From positions 1-61,718 of the IMG/VR virus record IMGVR_UViG_3300021180_000012: DNA of 61,718 nt. One strand, 5' to 3'. This DNA is from a virus. Of this stretch, positions 57,005-61,718 are shown piece after piece. The notes under the pieces were generated by a model. It was not told the DNA's origin and searched no databases. It worked only from the letters and a program-made list of their open reading frames with translations. The translations under genes and the position numbers were made by a program. Each line of letters opens with the position of its first letter. Positions within the stretch are counted from its first letter, which is position 1.

Positions 57005-58547
57005 TACCAGCACCTCCTGTAGCTAACAAGTCAGCCTGTCGACGTTTGATATCATTAGCGATGTCAGTCGACAGACCCTTTATCTGATCCTCGCCCCATC
57101 CGCTCTCGCGCATGTAGGTCTCAAGTGGCATACCCGCAGCGACTGCGGCCTCAGCAGCTTGCCAGAACGACAGGTTAGCCATTTCAACCGTCAGCGGATC
57201 GCGGTCGCCAGCATCCGCGTAGACTGCGGTGAGCATTGCTTGTTCGTCAAGCGCCTCTCTCTGGAAAAGATTAGCAATCTCTATACACCGATGAACGACC
57301 TCAACCCAACACGGTGCGAACCGCTTCTGCCGAGACTTAGTTCGGTTGCGTATCGGGGTCTCGATCTTGTAGACGGCCTCGCCACTGGGCCAATTGCCAG
57401 TGATTGAGTGTAGCGGAGTGCCTGTGGCCCGACAGAAGCTCTCAACCTTCATTTTGTAGACGCCGATCAAGCTGTCAGTATTGCCAGGGGCTAACACCCC
57501 CCACTCCGCTGTCGGTTCCTCTGCATGGTAGAACACGCCGGGACCGGTCTTTGGTTTGACCGTCTTGTTGTTGATCTTTTGGAGCTTGTATCCTCGACCC
57601 CACGTACGCTGATAGCCCGTCATGCGAGCAGCAGCTTGAATATCGTACTGGATGTCGTTGATCTGATCCTGAGCGCCGATTAACCCGCCGTCGAGTATCG
57701 AGGAACCGTAGTTCTCAAACTCGTCAGACAGGTTGGGGAAATGGATGAACGGGATGTGCATTGGGTTGCCATCCATGTCCGTGTAAGGGATTGTCAGAGG
57801 CTCTGACCCTGGAGCCTGGGGGCCTGGTTCAAGGCCCTGTATCGGGTCGGTCGGTAACAAGAACGGAACCCACAGGTCGCTCCCGTTAGCTCCTGCATAA
57901 CGTTCAAGAGCGCCGTCATAGTAGACGACGCGACGTTTCCCGAATAGCGGGTCATCCCACTCCTTGACGGCGTACAGCATGTTACCGTAGGTGTCATACC
58001 CTATGAATACACCACGGTACCCGTCCCACCATTGCTCTCGATGGATGACAATCTTCTTGTTGTCGGGGTCCCAGTCGACCATCAGACAGTAATTACCGTC
58101 GCGGATGGAATTATGGTGGGTGCGCTGCTGTATGTCGTCCATCTTGATCCGCTGCCAGAAGTCATCGATCCACTTCTGCACGGTGTCATCCTCGCAGGTT
58201 ATCCGTTCAAGCTCCAACCTACCCGCGTGCTCTGTGAGCACCTGACCGCAAACGTTGTCGCAGTAATCGTTGCCGATGACGCCAGCTAGCATACCCTGTT
58301 GGTCTAGCGTCAAAGTCGTTTCCTGCCGACCCATTGCATAGTCTCTGAATAGTCGGATGTTCTTAAACGAAGCTACTGCTTCGCGACGATCGATTGATAT
58401 CTGCTCGTGGATATCCTTTACGCCTGATCGTAGCCGACTGAGCAGCCTGTCTCTGGCTGTGGGTTGGGAGCCTAGAGATGTCGGGGGCTGAGCGACTATT
58501 ACGCGTCGTCGAGCTTGAATACGACGGCTCCTTTGTGCGACTGCCAT
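56892..58547 (-). CDS. Portal protein, 551 residues
   Basis: The product follows terL and precedes the MuF-like gene. It has the portal features DIHEQISIDRREAVASFKNIRLFRDYAMG, YCLMVDWDPDNKKIVIHREQWWDGYRG, LDGGLIGAQDQINDIQYDIQAAARMTG and FCRATGTPLHSITGNWPSGEAVYKIETPIRNR; the last is a strong portal signature. The ATG at 58547 follows AGGGAG-tttatgtag and lies inside terL, giving a 185-base overlap. Portal rings form the DNA channel. Confidence 0.9.
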   Translation of the reverse strand: MAVAQRSRRIQARRRVIVAQPPTSLGSQPTARDRLLSRLRSGVKDIHEQISIDRREAVASFKNIRLFRDYAMGRQETTLTLDQQGMLAGVIGNDYCDNVCGQVLTEHAGRLELERITCEDDTVQKWIDDFWQRIKMDDIQQRTHHNSIRDGNYCLMVDWDPDNKKIVIHREQWWDGYRGVFIGYDTYGNMLYAVKEWDDPLFGKRRVVYYDGALERYAGANGSDLWVPFLLPTDPIQGLEPGPQAPGSEPLTIPYTDMDGNPMHIPFIHFPNLSDEFENYGSSILDGGLIGAQDQINDIQYDIQAAARMTGYQRTWGRGYKLQKINNKTVKPKTGPGVFYHAEEPTAEWGVLAPGNTDSLIGVYKMKVESFCRATGTPLHSITGNWPSGEAVYKIETPIRNRTKSRQKRFAPCWVEVVHRCIEIANLFQREALDEQAMLTAVYADAGDRDPLTVEMANLSFWQAAEAAVAAGMPLETYMRESGWGEDQIKGLSTDIANDIKRRQADLLATGGAGSGNQPTDTPTGPTDPQPRTPNPTKPSPAAVSKARKQG

Positions 58548-60249
58548 CTACATAAACTCCCTTCGGATAAGCGCCTAGCGGGATCGGTGACATTGCATCG
58601 ATACCGTAAGCCTCTGCGATCAATTGAGCTTCACTTTCGTACTCGGCATCGACCAGTGCCTGAGCAGCATCACTTTCTCCAGAGAAGCCCATAGTGTCTA
58701 TGTCCTGACCAGGTTCGGTTTCGATATCCAACGCAACCTCTGAGTATGCATCGCTAGACGCGTCTACCTGGTCTTTCTTGCCTGAGTTCGGGAATTGCCG
58801 TAGTTCTTCGAGGTACGGTGTGACCCAATCGTCGGGATCGTCAGGTCGCCCAATTACACCATCGAAAACGATCGACACGAGACCGGCATTCAGGTACTGG
58901 GAGTACGGATCTGCACGCTTCTCTTTATCGCCACTGACTAGCTTGATCTCGACATCATAGCCTTTGAGAAGCTTGCGGAAGGAAAGCGCCATGTCCTTGC
59001 CAGCCGCTGCCGGGTCCTGCGGAAGCCGGAACTTCAAGATATCGCGGTAGCGAAGCCAGTCTAGCTTTGCAGTAGCCTTGATCTGCTTGTTCCGTTCGTC
59101 CGTGTCCTCTCGGAAGCGTACAATGTTCAGGATATAGATGCGCTCATCCTCTCCTAGCCCCATCAACACTCCTACAGTGTAGTCGCCATCCTCAGACGAC
59201 GCGATGTCCCATGCACGGCAGATCTTGACAAGCTTTACAGGTAGCCGGGGAACGATATCTATACGACTGATCTTGAAGAAGGAGCCATCAACCTTTGAGG
59301 GCTTACCCTGGAACTGGCTATTCCAGATCGACAGGTTCTTCTTCTGTTCCTTGTAGTACCCAGGCTGTGCAGCAAGACGCGGCGACAGATACTGACCCTT
59401 ACTTCTTCCCAGAGGGTCAGGACCCCCTACCTCGGGTCGTTCGTCGCAGTCCCATTCAGCCCGATACGAAATCAGTTCCCACTTACCGCCGAACTGTACA
59501 AGGCCCTCTTCCTTTATTAGCTGTCCTGCGAAGTCCTCTTCGTTGTAGCGGTGGAACATGACAATGACGTTGGTGTTGGAGTTGATACGCACCTTTGCAC
59601 TACCAACCCAGAACCCCCAGGTACGTTCCCTGATAGCCTTTGACATCGCATCTTGCGGAGAGGCGTACGGGTCGTCGATGATTAGGTAGTCCGCACCTTG
59701 ACCGACAAACCCTGTTGCCATGCCTAGCGCTTTGAATGATGCCTGGGCGTCTCGCGCACCCGAGCGTATCTTTGTAGAGAACTCTTCATCACTGGCTCTC
59801 TTGGGGATGTACAGTTCGTCCTTATGGTCTGAGAACATGTTCAGGTAGGTACCCGACAACATGATCTCCTTGTTGACCTTACCGAACTTCGTGCTATGCT
59901 CGATGTTATACCCTGCGACCCTGACCCTTGCTCCCGGTTGGTTCGCCAACAGGTAGGCCGGTAATCTCTGGGAAACGATTATACTTCCTCCGTGCTGAGG
60001 TGGCTTGTGTATCATTATACGCTGACCCTTTTGATGGGTGAGCTTTTCAAGACGCTCGCACAGGTGGACTTGCCAGGGTTCGAGAATGATGTTGCTAGAG
60101 GTCTCAACGAATGAGCCTAGCGAAACACGATCGGAGATGCCATAGTTCTTGTTTACATGACCATCCCCGGTAAACTGCCTTTGGAGTTCGAGAATGGCCC
60201 CCTCATACAATGTATCCCCAGGCATGTATTCAGCCGTTGTGGAAACCAT
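58363..60249 (-). CDS. terL: Terminase large subunit, 628 residues
   Basis: IMIHKPPQHGGS (Walker A, about 79-89) and DYLIIDDP (Walker B, Asp192-Asp193), with a coupling motif FHRYNEEDFAG, form the packaging ATPase. RAWDIASSEDGDYT (about 343) and KKDQVDASSDAYS supply metal-binding Asp residues of the RNase H-like nuclease. The last 61 residues are Ser/Arg-rich and lie over the portal start, so they are probably by-products of that overlap. The enzyme cuts and packages DNA. Confidence 0.95.
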   Translation of the reverse strand: MVSTTAEYMPGDTLYEGAILELQRQFTGDGHVNKNYGISDRVSLGSFVETSSNIILEPWQVHLCERLEKLTHQKGQRIMIHKPPQHGGSIIVSQRLPAYLLANQPGARVRVAGYNIEHSTKFGKVNKEIMLSGTYLNMFSDHKDELYIPKRASDEEFSTKIRSGARDAQASFKALGMATGFVGQGADYLIIDDPYASPQDAMSKAIRERTWGFWVGSAKVRINSNTNVIVMFHRYNEEDFAGQLIKEEGLVQFGGKWELISYRAEWDCDERPEVGGPDPLGRSKGQYLSPRLAAQPGYYKEQKKNLSIWNSQFQGKPSKVDGSFFKISRIDIVPRLPVKLVKICRAWDIASSEDGDYTVGVLMGLGEDERIYILNIVRFREDTDERNKQIKATAKLDWLRYRDILKFRLPQDPAAAGKDMALSFRKLLKGYDVEIKLVSGDKEKRADPYSQYLNAGLVSIVFDGVIGRPDDPDDWVTPYLEELRQFPNSGKKDQVDASSDAYSEVALDIETEPGQDIDTMGFSGESDAAQALVDAEYESEAQLIAEAYGIDAMSPIPLGAYPKGVYVDGSRTKEPSYSSSTTRNSRSAPDISRLPTHSQRQAAQSATIRRKGYPRADINRSSRSSSFV

Positions 60250-60277
60250 TCTTCAACTCCAAAATAGAGACAGGCCG

Positions 60278-60340
60278 GGAGAGCGGAAGGGCTTCGCTCT
60301 CCACGGCTGTTTGTCGGGTAAAGGATCTCAAACCCCGACA
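60278..60340 (-). other. Two stem-loops upstream of terL
   Basis: GGAGAGCG (60278-60285) pairs with CGCTCTCC (60295-60302), and TGTCGGG (60312-60318) pairs with CCCGACA (60334-60340). They fill the gap between the 60343-60759 gene and terL. No T-run follows the upper one, so partial attenuation or RNA processing is more likely than full termination. Confidence 0.55.
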
Positions 60341-60342
60341 GC

Positions 60343-60759
60343 TTAGGTCGGCTGTGTCTGACCCTGCGTACCCTGCAACGTCGGTGATGGCGTCGGCGGT
60401 GCCTGTGCTGCGGTCGGAGCCGCTGTAACCGGTGGCTTGACTGCCGCGAGCGAGGCGATCTTGGCCGCCGCCCATGCCATAAGGCCGTCGGAAAGCTTGC
60501 TCAGAACGCCGCCGAGCAGGTTCTTCAACATGGCCGTGACAAACGGGTTGCCGCCGTCGATCATGTTGATATAGGTTGTCAAGTGATCCTGCAACCAGGA
60601 CTGAACGGCTGCGACCGTCGGCGTTGCCTGGTTTGCGATGAACTTCTCAGCGGCTGTGGTGATTTCCTCCCACAACTTGTCCTGCCACTGTGATCCGAGA
60701 AGATCGGAGATCAACTGGTTCTCCCAGTGGTTAATCTTGATTGTTTTCAGCGGGTTCAT
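60343..60759 (-). CDS. Unknown protein between terS and terL, 138 residues
   Basis: The product begins MNPLKTIKINHWENQLISDLLGSQWQDKLWEEITTAAEKF and is helical, with a moderately hydrophobic segment (FVTAMLKNLLGGVLSKLSDGLMAWAAAKIASLAAV) and a Pro/Thr/Gln-rich tail like that of the proteins at 35404 and 36013. The C-terminal tail pattern and helix might fit a holin-like or membrane-associated protein. No family is recognised. Confidence 0.6.
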   Translation of the reverse strand: MNPLKTIKINHWENQLISDLLGSQWQDKLWEEITTAAEKFIANQATPTVAAVQSWLQDHLTTYINMIDGGNPFVTAMLKNLLGGVLSKLSDGLMAWAAAKIASLAAVKPPVTAAPTAAQAPPTPSPTLQGTQGQTQPT

Positions 60760-60788
60760 AGCCCCTATGTCCTTTCTGCGTGTGTGAT

Positions 60789-60855
60789 GGGTGAACCGGA
60801 GGTTAGGAATGTGCTCAGATCGCTTTGATTAGCTTTTCTATTCCCCGGTTCACCC
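60789..60855 (-). other. 11-bp stem with 45-base loop after terS
   Basis: GGGTGAACCGG (60789-60799) and CCGGTTCACCC (60845-60855) are perfect inverted repeats in the spacer between terS and the 60343-60759 gene. No T-run follows on the minus strand. The form recalls the stems at 283-324 and 25132-25204. Confidence 0.65.
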
Positions 60856-60872
60856 CGTAGGCCCACGAGAGC

Positions 60873-61718
60873 CTACATCTCAGCGTCTATCACGTCCGCA
60901 CCTTCCGGCACGGGCTGTAGATGGGCGCTGCTACGAGGTTGGCCGATCAGAGAGCCGAGCGCATGGTGGATGTCGCCCATGAAGTCTAAACGTATGGCGT
61001 CAGACACTGCGAGTACCTCTTCGCCGGTCGACTTGTCGATCAGCCGGTACCTTTTGTTTATCGCCGCCATCACTTTGACTATGCCCTCTTTGCACGCATG
61101 TCCGATAGAGGTTACGAGCGCGTAGACTTGCTCAGCCTTCATGAACTGTTTCAAATCCCTCTCTCGAAGGTGAACAGCAGTTGTTAGCCGTGAGCGATCC
61201 AACGCCAGCTTGCGGATCTCGTTGAATGTGTGCTTCTGACTGAGAGCACCACGGTAAGTGGTCACAATCTCTGTTAGGAACTCTTCATCTATCGACCCAC
61301 CATCCTCAAGCTTGTCGTTGAGTTCTGTGATAAGCCCTGCTAGCTTCTTCATTCCGTTTTCGGTAAGGCCGCAATCCAGTTCCTGCGTCAACTGCTTCTC
61401 ATAGAGGTCGAGGAGCTTGATCTCGTGTCTGTTGTCGAGCAAGTCAGGATCTTGACCGGCTAAGCGCATGTCGCCTTGCAGGTACTTCGGGAGAGCTTCG
61501 GAAGTTCGTAGGTGGGTAGCATTGTAGTGCATAATCCCTGACGGAGACTTACCACCGTGCTTCCTGCACCTACCGTTACTCATCGTCTGTGTAGCCATAC
61601 AACGTAGCTTGCTGCCAGGACGCTTCGAGTAACACACCGGCGTCCCTTTGTCGTTGTACCCGAAGATCCGCTTACCCTCGGGAGTTACGGCTATTACCTT
61701 GTCTCTTAATCTTGATGG
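60873..61718 (-). CDS. terS: Terminase small subunit, main part (starts across the junction at 185)
   Basis: The frame is open to the right end of the window and joins in frame to the ATG at 185 of the left copy. An internal GTG at 61637 is not the true start, since coding similarity continues upstream. After the Cys/His segment (CRKHGG) the protein is mostly helical (about 60-230: LDNRHEIKLLDLYEKQL, HLRERDLKQFMKAEQVYALV), as expected for ring-forming DNA-binding subunits. It ends with DVIDAEM. Confidence 0.7.
   Translation of the reverse strand, partial: PSRLRDKVIAVTPEGKRIFGYNDKGTPVCYSKRPGSKLRCMATQTMSNGRCRKHGGKSPSGIMHYNATHLRTSEALPKYLQGDMRLAGQDPDLLDNRHEIKLLDLYEKQLTQELDCGLTENGMKKLAGLITELNDKLEDGGSIDEEFLTEIVTTYRGALSQKHTFNEIRKLALDRSRLTTAVHLRERDLKQFMKAEQVYALVTSIGHACKEGIVKVMAAINKRYRLIDKSTGEEVLAVSDAIRLDFMGDIHHALGSLIGQPRSSAHLQPVPEGADVIDAEM
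61543..61718. repeat. Terminal overlap of the contig, right copy (with 1-176)
   Basis: This is the partner of 1-176. The three differences are synonymous in terS (AAA/AAG, TCC/TCT and GGC/GGT codons). Joining the ends gives a circle of 61542 bases. Confidence 0.9.

Noticed and set aside
284-61385. CAGNNNCTG as a restriction-modification target of the phage
   Set aside because: I see no methyltransferase or nuclease with specificity domain in the window, and restriction would favour avoidance, not enrichment.
1-61718. Direct terminal repeat of a packaged linear genome
   Set aside because: The overlap lies inside the terS coding frame and differs at three synonymous sites, which fits an assembly overlap better.

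Overview
The window is the essentially complete genome of a lytic-looking tailed double-stranded DNA phage, captured as a circularly overlapping contig. Bases 1-176 repeat bases 61543-61718 with three differences, and both copies lie inside the terminase small-subunit gene, so the unique genome is about 61.5 kb. Every gene I can support lies on the minus strand. A tape-measure gene of 1864 codons, tail-tip genes of the DUF2460/DUF2163/NlpC type (shared with gene transfer agents), a lipoprotein and a Sec signal peptide point to a siphovirus-like phage of a Gram-negative or other diderm-like host. I see no integrase, recognisable repressor or phage RNA polymerase. Near-consensus sigma70 promoters suggest use of host RNA polymerase. 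The synonymous differences between the two overlap copies suggest a contig assembled from a mixed phage population.

Layout, read in the direction of transcription (high to low coordinates). (1) Late/structural module, 60.8 to 35.4 kb, continuing from terS across the contig junction: terS, an unknown gene, terL, portal, MuF-like protein, scaffold, decoration-like protein, major capsid protein, neck proteins, a fibronectin-III protein, tail tube, tail chaperones with a CCCTTTG -1 frameshift site, tape measure, DUF2460, DUF2163, NlpC peptidase, a large tail-tip protein and small membrane or low-complexity proteins that may act in lysis. It ends at a terminator at 35.34-35.38 kb. (2) Early/replication module, 35.1 to 8.56 kb, behind a strong sigma70 promoter: many small unknown genes plus an SNF2 helicase, RuvC-like resolvase, family-4 uracil-DNA glycosylase, Cas4/RecB-like nuclease, Sak4-like ATPase, DUF669 SSB-like protein, family-A DNA polymerase, SLOG-like protein, primase-helicase and a WDGH-MazG fusion. 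It ends at a terminator near 8.48 kb. (3) A region of short accessory genes at 7.7-3.3 kb, served by at least three separate sigma70 promoters and two terminators, probably host-takeover genes. (4) A 0.9 kb control region, then a GH25 endolysin, two accessory proteins (one with a signal peptide) and a tRNA-like element leading back into terS.

The most unusual signals are at DNA level. The 9-bp interrupted palindrome CAGNNNCTG, often extended to TATCAG-NNN-CTGATA or followed by TGAACC, occurs about 90 times by eye where about 16 are expected. It lies in all reading frames, in ribosome-binding sites, in promoters and in terminator loops. A second word, CTCTGGRA, is also enriched. Two long inverted-repeat elements (8.22-8.38 and 35.20-35.32 kb) flank the replication module, and a solo arm lies at 23.1 kb. 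Other notable points are a 680-nt same-strand gene overlap, a 14-unit 18-bp minisatellite coding for a hexapeptide beta-helix, a shared basic MKI(R/K) N-terminus on four replication-module proteins, and a polymerase motif copied into a neighbouring protein.
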